Assembly (NCBI GenBank): GCA_938049335.1
Contig: CALIYX010000030.1
Span: forward strand, 62,001-126,000
Source of the DNA: an uncultured Clostridia bacterium
GTDB lineage: Bacteria > Bacillota > Clostridia > Peptostreptococcales > Anaerovoracaceae
Direction: 5' to 3'
Length of the DNA stretch: 64,000 nt
This document shows positions 1 to 8,868 of this stretch, piece by piece. The position numbers were made by a program, and so were the translations under genes. Below the pieces are notes generated by a model. It saw nothing but the letters and a program-made list of their open reading frames with translations, had not been told where the DNA came from and ran no database searches. Numbering within the stretch: the first letter of the stretch is position 1; each line of letters starts with the position of its first letter.

Positions 1-1966
1 AGATTTCACTGTGAAGGATATTTATCAAAGCAACATCCTGCTGCATATTGTCTATAACAGAGAGCAGGCTCATGAATACATTGATTTCTATAGTATCGAA
101 ATATCCCTCGCTATCATTGATAAAGCTATCAACACCCTCCGACTGCAAAATGTCTCTTAGGGTGCCTCCTCTACTTTTGACTCCTCTCATCAAAATTACT
201 ATATCAGATTTCTTTAGCTCCCTAACCTTGCCCTGCTTGCTGTCAAAGAAAGGAGTTCCTATGCTTTTCTTGATGAGCTCTGCTATGTATTTAGCTTCTG
301 CCTCTGATTTCTTCAGCTTCTGGATAGCCTTATCGGCTTCATCTTCTTGTTCTGCTAGGTCCATGGCGAGGACGTGAAGCTCCGGCTTATATTTAAGCTC
401 TCCATCATAATCAAGCCCCTTGTGAAGCGCAGCTCTATCATCGTAGCCCCTCATAATAGGCTCAAAAATCTGATTTACATAGTTTAGGATTTCCTCCTTG
501 CTTCGGTAGTTTTTATTTAGATCAACCACCTTTGATTGCTCGTCTTCTCCCTCGCTAAAGCTTTGATACTTGTCCTCAAAGATCTGCGGCTCAGCCAATC
601 TAAAGCTGTATATGCTCTGCTTGACATCACCAACCATGAAAACATTGCTTTCTCTCTTTATTTTGCCTATTATTTCCTCTTGTATGAAGTTCGTATCCTG
701 ATATTCATCAATGAAAATATGAGCAAACTTGTCTCTGAAAAATCTTCTCGCTTCCTCGTGCTCTAAAACTGCAAGGCACTTATGCTCTATATCGTTGAAA
801 TCTATATATCTTTTGGCCGCCTTTGCCTCGCTATATCTTCTATCAAAATCCTGAACCAGTCTAAATAGCGTCTTTACGCATCCTTTTGTTGCGTTTATAT
901 CAGCAATTTTATCTTTAAGACTTATATCTAAAAGCTCAGACTGAAGTTCCTTTATCTCCGCCTTTGCAGACTCACGCAAATCCTTAATTATTCCCTTAAT
1001 TGGGTCGTAGGCATCCTTTTCGTCCTTTTTCGCCCTTAGCTGTGCATTTTCAAGAACTATGTAAGGAGCAAGCTCCTCTATAATGACGCCAAGAGGCTTA
1101 GCTTCGGCCTTAAGCTCTGCTAGTCTTTCTCTTGCGCTTCTAATCTTTGAAAGCTCAGCATCTTCTATCAAAGTTGCCATGCGCTCAAGTTCTTCTGCCT
1201 TTAGATTCTCAACAGCAGAATCAAGACTTCTATATGCACTTTCTAGGGATTCAGAGATGTAGTCTAAGTATTCTCTGGCAAGTACGCTATTTTCAAAATC
1301 TGTATCTGAAAGACTTAGGTTTTCCAAAACCTCATCCATCCACGCCTGCGGATAAGGCATAGCCATGAGGTGGGTATATAGCTTAAAGATTAAATCTCTT
1401 ACCTTGTTTGGATTTCTATCGCTGCTTTGTGCATCCATAAGAGCCTTGAAATCATCCTGAAAATTTTCAAATTCATCATCGATAAGCTCATCCATCATAT
1501 CCTGCTGGATCAGTGTCGCACTAACCTCATCGCAAATAGCAAGGCCTGGCTCAATATCTATTAAATAGAAGAATCTTCTTATTACCGTTAGGGCAAAAGC
1601 ATGGAAGGTGCAGATGTCAGCCTGAGGAAGCTCCGATAGCTGAGCTTTGATGTACTTAATCTTTTCTCTTGCTTCATCATCAAAACGGGATGCCCCCTGG
1701 CCTCCCTTTGATGAATCTCTTTGCTGCTCCTGAAGAGCTTTTAGCTCCTTGGTCAGTGACTTTCTTATCTTTTCCTTCATTTCTGCTGCTGCAGCCTTTG
1801 TAAAGGTAACGACAAGAAGACTGCTAACAGGAACGTTTTCCTCGCAGACTAGCTTTCGTATTCGCTCAACTAAAACTGCAGTCTTTCCGGAGCCTGCCGC
1901 CGCCGCAACGAGCACGTTTTTGTTTCTTATATTTATTGCTTCGCTTTGTTCATTCGTCCAGTTCAT
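1..1966 (-). CDS. addA: ATP-dependent helicase/nuclease subunit A, AddA (3' part outside window)
   Basis: Large subunit of the AddAB (RexAB) helicase-nuclease that resects double-strand breaks for RecA-dependent repair. About 655 codons are visible and the frame is still open at the window edge, so the rest of the helicase and the nuclease domain are missing. Visible: the N-terminal Q-like motif, Walker A (AAAAGSGKTAVLVERI, residues about 19-34), the Ia motif VVTFTKAAAAEMKEKI, CTFHAFA, and further on VGDVKQSIYSFRLAEP followed by LNKNYRS, an order typical of UvrD-like AddA rather than PcrA. The ATG start has GGAG 6 bases upstream. The partner addB, usually upstream, is not here; the gene is divergent from gpmI. 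Truncation is due to the window only. Confidence 0.93.
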   Translation of the reverse strand, partial: MNWTNEQSEAINIRNKNVLVAAAAGSGKTAVLVERIRKLVCEENVPVSSLLVVTFTKAAAAEMKEKIRKSLTKELKALQEQQRDSSKGGQGASRFDDEAREKIKYIKAQLSELPQADICTFHAFALTVIRRFFYLIDIEPGLAICDEVSATLIQQDMMDELIDDEFENFQDDFKALMDAQSSDRNPNKVRDLIFKLYTHLMAMPYPQAWMDEVLENLSLSDTDFENSVLAREYLDYISESLESAYRSLDSAVENLKAEELERMATLIEDAELSKIRSARERLAELKAEAKPLGVIIEELAPYIVLENAQLRAKKDEKDAYDPIKGIIKDLRESAKAEIKELQSELLDISLKDKIADINATKGCVKTLFRLVQDFDRRYSEAKAAKRYIDFNDIEHKCLAVLEHEEARRFFRDKFAHIFIDEYQDTNFIQEEIIGKIKRESNVFMVGDVKQSIYSFRLAEPQIFEDKYQSFSEGEDEQSKVVDLNKNYRSKEEILNYVNQIFEPIMRGYDDRAALHKGLDYDGELKYKPELHVLAMDLAEQEDEADKAIQKLKKSEAEAKYIAELIKKSIGTPFFDSKQGKVRELKKSDIVILMRGVKSRGGTLRDILQSEGVDSFINDSEGYFDTIEINVFMSLLSVIDNMQQDVALINILHSEI

Positions 1967-2006
1967 CAAAATTCTCCTACATTTATATCTTAAGAACTTA
2001 GATATG

Positions 2007-2034
2007 TTGATTATACCAAATTTCTTGATATAAT
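2007..2034 (+). promoter_or_regulatory. gpmI promoter, overlapping the addA promoter
   Basis: On the plus strand TTGATT (2007-2012), 16 bases, then an extended -10 TGATATAAT (-10 hexamer 2029-2034). On the minus strand an extended -10 TGGTATAAT (hexamer 2010-2015) faces addA and overlaps the plus -35, so both promoters share the same bases. Confidence 0.7.
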
Positions 2035-2065
2035 TGAATAAGAGGACTGTAATAAGGAGATATAT

Positions 2066-3622
2066 ATGGAGATAAAACATAGACCGACAATGCTGATGAT
2101 TTTAGACGGCTTTGGTCTAAATTCTAATAAAGAGGTAAATGCTATCGCAAAGGCTAAGACACCTCATTTTGATGAGATATTCAAAAGCTACCCTCACACC
2201 GAGCTTGCAGCAAGCGGACTTGCAGTTGGACTTCCAGAGAGACAGATGGGTAACTCCGAGGTTGGACATACTAATATAGGCGCCGGAAGAGTTGTTTTTC
2301 AGGAGCTTACTCGCATAAGCCAGCAGGCAAAGAGCGGAGAGATTTTGAAAAACTCTGAGCTTGTGAAAGCAATGGATAATGCTCTTGAGAACGGCAAAAG
2401 CCTTCATCTAATGGGTCTACTTTCTGACGGCGGAGTTCACAGCCACATAGAGCATCTTAAGGCGCTGCTTTCGATGGCAAAATCAAAGGGGCTTGACGCC
2501 GTTTACGTGCACTGTTTCCTCGACGGAAGAGACGTTCCACCAAAGAGCGCGCATAAGTATATAAGCGAGCTTGAGGGCTTCATGACAGAGCTTGGACTTG
2601 GTGAAATCGCTACGGTATCAGGAAGATACTACGCCATGGATAGAGATAACCGTTTTGAGCGCGTGCAAAAGGCTTACGACGCAATTGTAAACCGCAAGGC
2701 AGAGCTCTTTGACACTGCAAAGCTTGCCCTTGATACTGCATATGATAGAGATGAGACCGATGAGTTTGTAGTGCCATGTTGCATTAAGACAAGAAGTACT
2801 GAAGGCGGCAAAAGCCAAGGCAATATCTGCGATGGCGATAGCGTAATAATGTTTAACTTTAGACCTGATAGAGCAAGGGAAATAACAAGAGCAATAGTAG
2901 ATCCTGACTTTGACGGATTTGATAGAGGCGCAGTTAGAAAGAATATAACATATATCTGTATGACTCAGTATGATGCTTCGATTCCTAATGTAGGAATCGC
3001 CTTCCCACCTCAATCACTTTCTAACACATTTGGAGAGTACATTTCTGCACTTGGGCTTAAGCAGCTTCGCATAGCTGAGACAGAAAAGTATGCACATGTA
3101 ACCTTCTTTTTTAACGGAGGAATAGAGGAAGCTTATCCAGGCGAGGACAGAATCCTAGTTCCGTCACCAAAGGTTGCAACCTATGATTTGCAGCCAGAGA
3201 TGAGTGCTTTTGAGGTAACTGATAAAGTTGTTGAAGCAATAGAAAGCGCTAAGTACGACTGCATAATTTTAAACTTTGCCAATGCGGACATGGTCGGACA
3301 TACAGGTGTTATGGATGCTGCAATCAAGGCTATTGAGGCTCTCGACACATGCGTGGGCAGAATTTCAGAGGCAATACTTAAGGCCGATGGTCAAATTCTC
3401 ATGACTGCAGATCACGGAAATGCAGATGAGATGCTCGACGAAAACGGAAACGTGATGACAGCTCACTCGCTAAATCCGGTACCACTAGTCCATATAGCAA
3501 GAGAGCCACTAGCACTTAAAGACGGTGGAAAGCTCTGCGATCTGGCACCAAGCCTTCTTGACCTTATGGGAATTGCAATTCCAGAGGAGATGACCGGAGA
3601 GAGTTTGATAAAAAGAGGCTAG
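2066..3622 (+). CDS. gpmI: 2,3-bisphosphoglycerate-independent phosphoglycerate mutase
   Basis: Glycolytic/gluconeogenic enzyme interconverting 3- and 2-phosphoglycerate, cytosolic and Mn-dependent. The 518 residues match the usual size of about 510. Visible: the N-terminal metal motif MLMILDGFG, the nucleophile serine motif MGNSEVGHTNIGAGR (serine near residue 62), CFLDGRDVPP, SGRYYAMDRD, and the C-terminal metal motif LMTADHGNADEM with TAHSLNPVP. This alkaline-phosphatase-superfamily form is unrelated to the cofactor-dependent GpmA. AAGGAG lies just before the ATG. It is a single-gene unit rather than part of a gap-pgk-tpi-eno cluster. Nothing looks damaged. Confidence 0.97.
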   Translation: MEIKHRPTMLMILDGFGLNSNKEVNAIAKAKTPHFDEIFKSYPHTELAASGLAVGLPERQMGNSEVGHTNIGAGRVVFQELTRISQQAKSGEILKNSELVKAMDNALENGKSLHLMGLLSDGGVHSHIEHLKALLSMAKSKGLDAVYVHCFLDGRDVPPKSAHKYISELEGFMTELGLGEIATVSGRYYAMDRDNRFERVQKAYDAIVNRKAELFDTAKLALDTAYDRDETDEFVVPCCIKTRSTEGGKSQGNICDGDSVIMFNFRPDRAREITRAIVDPDFDGFDRGAVRKNITYICMTQYDASIPNVGIAFPPQSLSNTFGEYISALGLKQLRIAETEKYAHVTFFFNGGIEEAYPGEDRILVPSPKVATYDLQPEMSAFEVTDKVVEAIESAKYDCIILNFANADMVGHTGVMDAAIKAIEALDTCVGRISEAILKADGQILMTADHGNADEMLDENGNVMTAHSLNPVPLVHIAREPLALKDGGKLCDLAPSLLDLMGIAIPEEMTGESLIKRG

Positions 3623-3685
3623 AGTATTTTTGTCACGATGAAATGGCTAAGATAATAGCTAAATAGAACAGATATAAATAAGAAG

Positions 3686-3733
3686 CCCACCTTCCTTAAG
3701 CTATTTTGACAGCCAGTAAGGTGGGTATTTGTT
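3686..3733. terminator. Shared terminator between gpmI and the convergent lipoprotein gene
   Basis: Arms CCCACCTT (3686-3693) and AAGGTGGG (3718-3725) form an 8-bp GC-rich stem around a 24-base loop, followed by TATTTGTTT on the plus strand and a T-rich stretch on the minus strand. It probably serves both convergent units. Confidence 0.6.
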
Positions 3734-3767
3734 TGACATGTAGTAGCTATTGATTGCCTATATGGTT

Positions 3768-4253
3768 TTATTCCTTAGGCATGCTAGTGATTTTAAAATT
3801 GCTAACGAGCAGCTTGCCATCCTTTGTCTCTATTGTTATCTGGCCCGTAGCACTGATTCTCTTTCCGCTTGTCTTTTCCTTTAAAACCATTTTGAATTCG
3901 TAGCTTCCTTCAACCTCATCTTCGCCACCCTGCTTGGAGAGCTCTATGTCAGTAGGCTGATATGCTAGTCCATCCTCTGCGCACTTCTTATCGTACTTTA
4001 GAGGATTTCTGTTTGCCATCATATCATCAAGGCATTCCTTGCTTGCCATTTTCTCAAAAGCCTTGTAATACTTTTTCTGATCTTTGTCATTGACAAAGTC
4101 AGTATAGCGATTTTCATAGTCTGTCTCAAAGAAAATCTGACAGAACTTAGTCATTAACTTCTTACCTTCTGCTGGATCTGTAGCTTTCTTGCTGCCACAA
4201 CCCGCGCATAGCACTAGAGAAAGTAATGCGATTACACAAAAGAGTTTTTTCAT
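3768..4253 (-). CDS. Small lipoprotein of unknown function
   Basis: A 161-residue predicted lipoprotein. It has a Lys-Lys start, a hydrophobic stretch and a lipobox-like LCAGC with cysteine near residue 15, so it should be anchored on the outer face of the membrane. The mature part is acidic and charged and alternates short strands and helices (KYYKAFEKMASKECLDDMM; later EGSYEFKMVLKEKTSG), like DUF4878/DUF5105-type lipoproteins, but I do not recognise the family. I start at the ATG at 4253, which has GGAGG 5 bases upstream; a TTG twelve bases further upstream lies before that site and is unlikely. It is the last gene of the minus operon beginning at 7120. Confidence 0.8.
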   Translation of the reverse strand: MKKLFCVIALLSLVLCAGCGSKKATDPAEGKKLMTKFCQIFFETDYENRYTDFVNDKDQKKYYKAFEKMASKECLDDMMANRNPLKYDKKCAEDGLAYQPTDIELSKQGGEDEVEGSYEFKMVLKEKTSGKRISATGQITIETKDGKLLVSNFKITSMPKE

Positions 4254-4273
4254 GGCTACCTCCAATCATAAAA

Positions 4274-5500
4274 CTAAAGCTTAGCTACTATATCCTGCCC
4301 GCACTTCATGCCTGTGTCCCATGCGTGCTGCAGGTTAAATCCTCCACATGCTCCATCAAAGTCCACAATTTCACCTGTAAAGTACAGTCCTTTAAGTTTC
4401 TTAGACTCCATGGTATCAGGGTCAAATTCGCTCAGCTTTACTCCGCCCCTAGTCACCTGTGCTTTGTCCCAGTCGCAGAGCCCTGCTATATCAAAACTGG
4501 TGCATTTAAGCGTGTTTGCAAGCCCTCCACAGCCATCATATATTGCGTTTATGTAGCTTGCAAGCTGAGGCTTAAGCATCGAGCAAAGGCTACCCTGTGA
4601 GCGCTCCAAAAAGCCCTCTACTTGCTTTTCATCAAACTCAGGCAGGAAGTCGAGTTTGATACTGTAATCTGAAAATCTGCCCTTTAGTACATCTTCATAG
4701 TCTATGAATCTTGTCATATTGAATATGCAGATTCCCGACAGCCCGTAGTCAGTAAACTGAACTTCACCTGCTTCCTGCGCGAGCAGATTGCTGCGGCGGG
4801 TGAGGCTGACAAGTGCCTTCTGCCTCACCCCGGAGAGACCGAGCTTTTTCATGTTTTGCTCGGTCCTAATGCCGCAGAGCGCCGGAACCGGCTCGCGCAC
4901 TGCGTGCGCGAGCTGCTTTGCCAGGGCAAAGCCATCGCCGCGGGTCCCGAGCTGCGGCGCTGCGGTTCCGCCGCAGGCTAAGACAAGACGCCTTGCTTTG
5001 ATGCTAAAATTCTTGGGCTTTTGGTCCTTTGGAGCTTGCTTTGATTTGCCCCCTTTGCCCTTTGATTTTAAACTAAGTGCGTCCTGTCTTACTGCGGCTA
5101 GAAAAACGCCCTTGGCGTATTTGACAGATGTAAGTCTGCTATAAAGCAGCCAGTCCGCAGACTCAAGTTTACTTGTCAGCGCATCTACAACATCTGGCGC
5201 ATATTCTGAATAGGGATAGATTCTTCCCTCTTCGTCGCTCTTTGTCAGTACTCCCAGATAGTCAAAAAAGGCTGAAGCAATGCTCCAGCCCTCGCTTTTG
5301 ATATTCGATAGATTGCACTTGCCGTTTCCGGAAGCTGCAACCTTTCTGCCAGGTCTGTCCTTGGCATCGACTATGAGAAGCTTGCAATCAGGCTTTTCTC
5401 TTAGGATTACATTGGCCGCCATAAGGCCAGATGCTCCTGCGCCTACAATGCAAACATCATAAAGCTCTTTTTCTATATCGGGATTAAATTTAAAATCCAA
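4274..5500 (-). CDS. BaiN/RdsA-type (HI0933-like) FAD-dependent oxidoreductase
   Basis: Flavoprotein of COG2081. Members bind FAD through an N-terminal Rossmann fold; the substrate is generally unknown, and BaiN was proposed to act on bile-acid intermediates. Visible: the dinucleotide motif VGAGASGLMAANV (residues about 19-31), GRKVAASGNGKCNLSN, LACGGTAAPQLGTRGDG, and the C-terminal FAD motif LYFTGEIVDFDGACGGFNLQHA. A lysine-rich insertion near residues 145-165 (KSKGKGGKSKQAPKDQKPKN) and a local GC-rich patch near 4770-5000 stand out. The start is TTG, with AGGAG 6 bases upstream; no better ATG exists. It follows the stress protein gene by 19 bases in the same operon. Confidence 0.85.
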   Translation of the reverse strand: MDFKFNPDIEKELYDVCIVGAGASGLMAANVILREKPDCKLLIVDAKDRPGRKVAASGNGKCNLSNIKSEGWSIASAFFDYLGVLTKSDEEGRIYPYSEYAPDVVDALTSKLESADWLLYSRLTSVKYAKGVFLAAVRQDALSLKSKGKGGKSKQAPKDQKPKNFSIKARRLVLACGGTAAPQLGTRGDGFALAKQLAHAVREPVPALCGIRTEQNMKKLGLSGVRQKALVSLTRRSNLLAQEAGEVQFTDYGLSGICIFNMTRFIDYEDVLKGRFSDYSIKLDFLPEFDEKQVEGFLERSQGSLCSMLKPQLASYINAIYDGCGGLANTLKCTSFDIAGLCDWDKAQVTRGGVKLSEFDPDTMESKKLKGLYFTGEIVDFDGACGGFNLQHAWDTGMKCGQDIVAKL

Positions 5501-5519
5501 TCTCTTCTCCTATTTACAA

Positions 5520-5903
5520 TCAGTGTTCCGAAGGCAATATGATTAGCTCAACCGCCTTATCAAGCTTAGCTCCAAGCTCTGCAAGAAAGTTGCTAGCATT
5601 GTCGACAGCTTCTCCTGATGCTCCTACGACCATCTTTGTGATATCGTTTTCCTTTGCTAAAGAGCAAAGTGTCAAAATCGTATCATCAGACTTGAGCACG
5701 GTTAGGTCAGCTCCTGCTTCCCTCGCCTTTTCGTATAGAAATTCTAAGGCTTTGTTTTCCTCGGAATCACCTAAAAAATTATAATCTGAGCCCGCTACAT
5801 GAATTATATGTATCGTATCATCGCTGCTCATCAGCGTCTTGCCATAGTCTATAAGTCGCTGGCATGTACGCTGCTTAGTTACGCAAACCATTATATTTTC
5901 CAT
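5520..5903 (-). CDS. Universal stress protein (UspA-like, KdpD-type)
   Basis: A 127-residue single-domain UspA-fold protein. It opens with IMVCVTKQRTCQRLI, resembling the Usp domain of KdpD sensors, and ends in the usual alpha/beta pattern with VVGASGEA, a short form of the nucleotide-binding loop G-x2-G-x9-G(S/T). Such proteins bind nucleotides and modulate stress or potassium responses; the precise role here is unknown. The ATG has GAGGA just upstream. It sits between purC and the flavoprotein gene in one transcription unit. Confidence 0.8.
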   Translation of the reverse strand: MENIMVCVTKQRTCQRLIDYGKTLMSSDDTIHIIHVAGSDYNFLGDSEENKALEFLYEKAREAGADLTVLKSDDTILTLCSLAKENDITKMVVGASGEAVDNASNFLAELGAKLDKAVELIILPSEH

Positions 5904-5947
5904 ATGTTCCTCTTTTACAAAACTATTATTTATACAAATATAGCAGC

Positions 5948-6808
5948 CTATTTTGTTAGTTTGTAAAAGGCTTCTTGATATTTGGATATAGTTTTGTCTA
6001 TGACATCCTGAGGAAGAAGATAATCGCTATCTGGATTTGCCTTTAGCCAGTCACGAACGAACTGTTTGTCAAATGAAGGCTGAGACTTTCCTGCCTCGTA
6101 GCCCTCTGCTGGCCAGAAGCGCGAGCTATCTGGAGTTAGCATCTCATCGCCGATTACGATCTTGCCATCTTCATCTACACCGAATTCAAACTTAGTGTCT
6201 GCGATGATTATTCCACGCTCAAGAGCATAATCTGCGCACTTTCTATAAAGTGCAATAGTGCAGTCCTTAATCTTCTCAGCGTACTCTCTTCCGTGTCCAG
6301 GGAATTCGCGTTCGATTACATCTATGCTCTGCTCGAAGGAGATATTCTCGTCGTGATCTCCGATTTCCGCCTTGGTGCTAGGTGTGTAAATAGGCTCGCT
6401 TAGCTTCTGTGACTCCTTGAGTCCTTCCTCTAGCTTAATACCGCAAACCTCACCTGTCTTCTGATAGCTGCTCCAGCCACTACCTGTGATATACCCCCTT
6501 ACGATGCACTCTACAGGAAGCATATGAAGCTTCTTGCACATCATAGATCTACCCTCAAAATTCTCATTTTGGAAGAACTCTGGCATATCCTTGGTATCAA
6601 CTGAAAGCATATGGTTTGGAACTATATCCTTGGTCAGGTCAAACCAGAACTTTGACATCTTAGTCAAAACCTCTCCCTTGCCGACGATGAGGTTCTTTAG
6701 AATCACATCAAAAGCCGATATTCTATCGCTTGCGACCAAAATCAGACTGTCACCAATATCGTAAATCTCGCGTACCTTACCCTCTTTAACAGGCTTAAAC
6801 TCCTTCAT
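5948..6808 (-). CDS. purC: Phosphoribosylaminoimidazole-succinocarboxamide synthase
   Basis: SAICAR synthetase, the ATP-dependent step joining CAIR and aspartate in de novo purine synthesis. The 286 residues are the long bacterial form. Visible: GKVREIYDIGDSLILVASDRISAFDV, shown here only in part as GKVREIYD and SDRISAFD; VECIVRGYITGSGW; IGDHDENISF; and IIADTKFEFG. I start at the ATG at 6808, with AAGGAG 11 bases upstream; the GTG at 6820 overlaps that site. Other pur genes are absent, so purC is detached from a purine cluster and travels with redox and stress genes. Confidence 0.95.
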   Translation of the reverse strand: MKEFKPVKEGKVREIYDIGDSLILVASDRISAFDVILKNLIVGKGEVLTKMSKFWFDLTKDIVPNHMLSVDTKDMPEFFQNENFEGRSMMCKKLHMLPVECIVRGYITGSGWSSYQKTGEVCGIKLEEGLKESQKLSEPIYTPSTKAEIGDHDENISFEQSIDVIEREFPGHGREYAEKIKDCTIALYRKCADYALERGIIIADTKFEFGVDEDGKIVIGDEMLTPDSSRFWPAEGYEAGKSQPSFDKQFVRDWLKANPDSDYLLPQDVIDKTISKYQEAFYKLTK

Positions 6809-6838
6809 AATCTTTCGCACTCCTTATATTATCTTGTA

Positions 6839-7120
6839 CTACTCTGCTAAAGTAGCTTCTAAAGCTTTCTTAGTTGCTGCCTCAATTACCTCATAGGAAT
6901 CCCCAGGCGATGCTTCAAATAGCTTCTCATCTCCAAGGTAATATGTTGGCACATGATAGTAGTCTAAAGTCGCGATTCTATCTGGATTTTCTCCTTCCTC
7001 AACCGCATCTATCTCTACCTTCTTGTACTCCTCATTAGCATCTAAAAGTGCATCAAACGCCTTCATAGCCTTCATACAATATGGGCATCCTTTTAAATAT
7101 ATAAATGTCAACTTTTTCAT
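6839..7120 (-). CDS. Glutaredoxin/thioredoxin-fold protein with CPYC active site
   Basis: A 93-residue thiol-disulfide protein. The active site CPYC (residues 12-15) follows the first strand (LTFIYLKGCPYC), and the cis-proline loop VPTYYLGDEKLF is present, typical of glutaredoxin-like proteins of Firmicutes. It probably reduces disulfides or mixed disulfides in the cytosol; the reductant is unknown. GGAGG lies 6 bases before the ATG. It is the first gene of the operon that runs on to purC, 30 bases away. Confidence 0.85.
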   Translation of the reverse strand: MKKLTFIYLKGCPYCMKAMKAFDALLDANEEYKKVEIDAVEEGENPDRIATLDYYHVPTYYLGDEKLFEASPGDSYEVIEAATKKALEATLAE

Positions 7121-7145
7121 AACATACCTCCTTTTTATTATCTAA

Positions 7146-7174
7146 ATTTTACCACATTTAAGCCTTTTTCTCAA
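7146..7174 (-). promoter_or_regulatory. Promoter of the glutaredoxin-purC operon
   Basis: Read on the minus strand: TTGAGA (7169-7174), a 17-base spacer, and an extended -10 TGGTAAAAT (hexamer 7146-7151). This places the transcript start about 20 bases before the gene. Confidence 0.6.
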
Positions 7175-7235
7175 TCCTAAAGTCAAATTTCACATAAGCA
7201 CTTAACACCATCTTTGGCATCAAAGCGAGATTAAG

Positions 7236-7270
7236 CATAAAAAATAGCAGGCATGCCCCAGCATACCTGC
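7236..7270 (-). terminator. Intrinsic terminator of the nuclease-proBA-ybjQ operon
   Basis: A 10-bp stem (arms 7247-7256 and 7261-7270, one G-U pair) with a four-base loop, followed on the minus strand by TATTTTTTAT. Confidence 0.88.
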
Positions 7271-7286
7271 CACATAATTCAGTTAT

Positions 7287-7604
7287 TTATTTCTTTCTAA
7301 CCTTTACAGCTGTTCCGTAAGCCATTACCTCTGATGCACCCTGCATGATTGCTGCTGATGCATATCTTAGTCCTACTACAGCGTCTGCTCCAAGAGCAGC
7401 TGCTTCTTCAGCCATTCTTCTTGTTGCAAGGTCTCTAGCTTCGTTCATCATATCTGTATAAGCTTTGATTTCGCCACCTACGATTGTCTTAAGACCTGCA
7501 CCGAAGTCACGAAGTGCGTTCTTTGAATGAACTACGCCACCCTTTACGACTCCGAGCATTTCGAGCTCGTAACCCTCGATGTATTCTGTGTTTACTACTA
7601 GCAT
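7287..7604 (-). CDS. YbjQ/UPF0145 family protein
   Basis: A 105-residue protein of the YbjQ family (COG0393), often called a putative heavy-metal-binding domain though its function is not established. Visible: MLVVNTEYIEGYE, the glycine-rich VVKGGVVHSKNALRDFGAG, VGGEIKAYTDMMNEARD, and ALGADAVVGLRYASAA, all diagnostic. The start at 7604 has AAGGAGG 6 bases upstream; an earlier ATG at 7637 lies inside proA and lacks a binding site. It is the last gene before the terminator. Confidence 0.9.
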   Translation of the reverse strand: MLVVNTEYIEGYELEMLGVVKGGVVHSKNALRDFGAGLKTIVGGEIKAYTDMMNEARDLATRRMAEEAAALGADAVVGLRYASAAIMQGASEVMAYGTAVKVRKK

Positions 7605-7614
7605 GGTTTCCTCC

Positions 7615-8856
7615 TTATCTAATCTGACCATTACCATAAATTATATACTTAGTAGTCGTTAGGGCCTCTAGCCCCATAGGACCACGAGTATGCAGCTTCT
7701 GTGTGCTGATGCCGATTTCAGCTCCAAATCCGAACTCAAATCCATCAGTAAATCTCGTCGATGCGTTTACATATACTGCAGCCGCATCTACCTCATCAAG
7801 GTATCTCTGTGAATTCTCATAGCTATCTGTGACTATGCTCTCAGAGTGTCCTGTATTGTACTTGTTAATATGAGCTATCGCCTCATCAACTCCTGAAACG
7901 ACTTTGATTGACACCTTAAGGTCTAGGTATTCTCTTCCCCAATCATCCTCTGTCGCAGGAACTGCCCCATCTATCAAAGAACAAGCCTTGTCGTCTGCAC
8001 GCATCTCAACATGGTGCTCTGCAAGCTTCTTTCCTAGCAAAGGTAGAAGCTCATCAGCTACAGCCTCGTGCACAAGCACGGACTCACAGGCATTACAAAC
8101 GCCTATTCTCTGAGTCTTTGCATTCTCAATTATATCTACAGCCATATTTAGGTCAGCTGTTTCGTCAACAAAGACATGGCAGTTTCCGGTTCCTGTCTCA
8201 ATTACTGGGACTGTTGCATTCTGCACTACGCTTTGAATTAGTCCAGCCCCGCCTCTTGGAATCAGCACATCGAGGTAGCCGTTCATCCTCATGAACTCAG
8301 TTCCAACCTCATGCGAAGTATCTTCAATCAGCTGAACTGCATCCTCTGTAATTCCACAGGCCTTAAGTGTATCCTGCAAAACTTTGACGATGGCGATATT
8401 AGAGTTTATCGCATCGCTTCCGCCTCTCAAAATAACTGCGTTACCGGACTTGAAGCAAAGTGCAAAAGCATCTGGCGTCACGTTAGGTCTAGCCTCATAG
8501 ATCATTCCAACTACGCCTAGTGGTACGCGTTTCTTACCTATCAAAAGTCCATTAGGACGCTTCTTCATATCTAGGACCTCGCCCACTGGATCATTTAGCG
8601 CAGCAACCTGCTCTAGACCTTCAGCTATCCCCTTAATTCTCTCCTCGGTTAGCATCAGCCTATCTACAAGTCCTTCGTTCATACCCTTTTCGCGGCCTAT
8701 CAAAACATCCTTTGCGTTTGCCTCAAGTATGCTATTGCTCTCCTTTACGAGTGCGTCTGCACATGCTATAAGGGCATTGTTCTTAGTTTCTACATTCATC
8801 TTTGCAAGGATTACCGAAGCAGCCCTTGCCTTTATTCCAAGCTCTGATAAATTCAT
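7615..8856 (-). CDS. proA: Glutamate-5-semialdehyde dehydrogenase (gamma-glutamyl phosphate reductase)
   Basis: Second enzyme of proline synthesis, reducing glutamyl-5-phosphate with NADPH. The 413 residues are normal for the family. Visible: the aldehyde-dehydrogenase-fold cofactor region (VPLGVVGMIYEARPNVTPDA), LRGGSDAINSN, the segment IETGTGNCHVFVDE, and the catalytic cysteine region QRIGVCNACESVLVH. The C-terminal GLEALTTTKYIIYGNGQIR is typical of ProA. The start at 8856 has GGGAG 5 bases upstream; an ATG at 8868 precedes that site. It follows proB directly. Confidence 0.97.
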   Translation of the reverse strand: MNLSELGIKARAASVILAKMNVETKNNALIACADALVKESNSILEANAKDVLIGREKGMNEGLVDRLMLTEERIKGIAEGLEQVAALNDPVGEVLDMKKRPNGLLIGKKRVPLGVVGMIYEARPNVTPDAFALCFKSGNAVILRGGSDAINSNIAIVKVLQDTLKACGITEDAVQLIEDTSHEVGTEFMRMNGYLDVLIPRGGAGLIQSVVQNATVPVIETGTGNCHVFVDETADLNMAVDIIENAKTQRIGVCNACESVLVHEAVADELLPLLGKKLAEHHVEMRADDKACSLIDGAVPATEDDWGREYLDLKVSIKVVSGVDEAIAHINKYNTGHSESIVTDSYENSQRYLDEVDAAAVYVNASTRFTDGFEFGFGAEIGISTQKLHTRGPMGLEALTTTKYIIYGNGQIR

Positions 8857-8868
8857 ATCTTCTCCCAT

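Noticed and set aside
4770..5000. GC-rich patch in the BaiN-like gene as a transferred segment
   Set aside because: The frame and family motifs continue through it; the patch is short and codes for conserved flavoprotein sequence, so local bias is enough.
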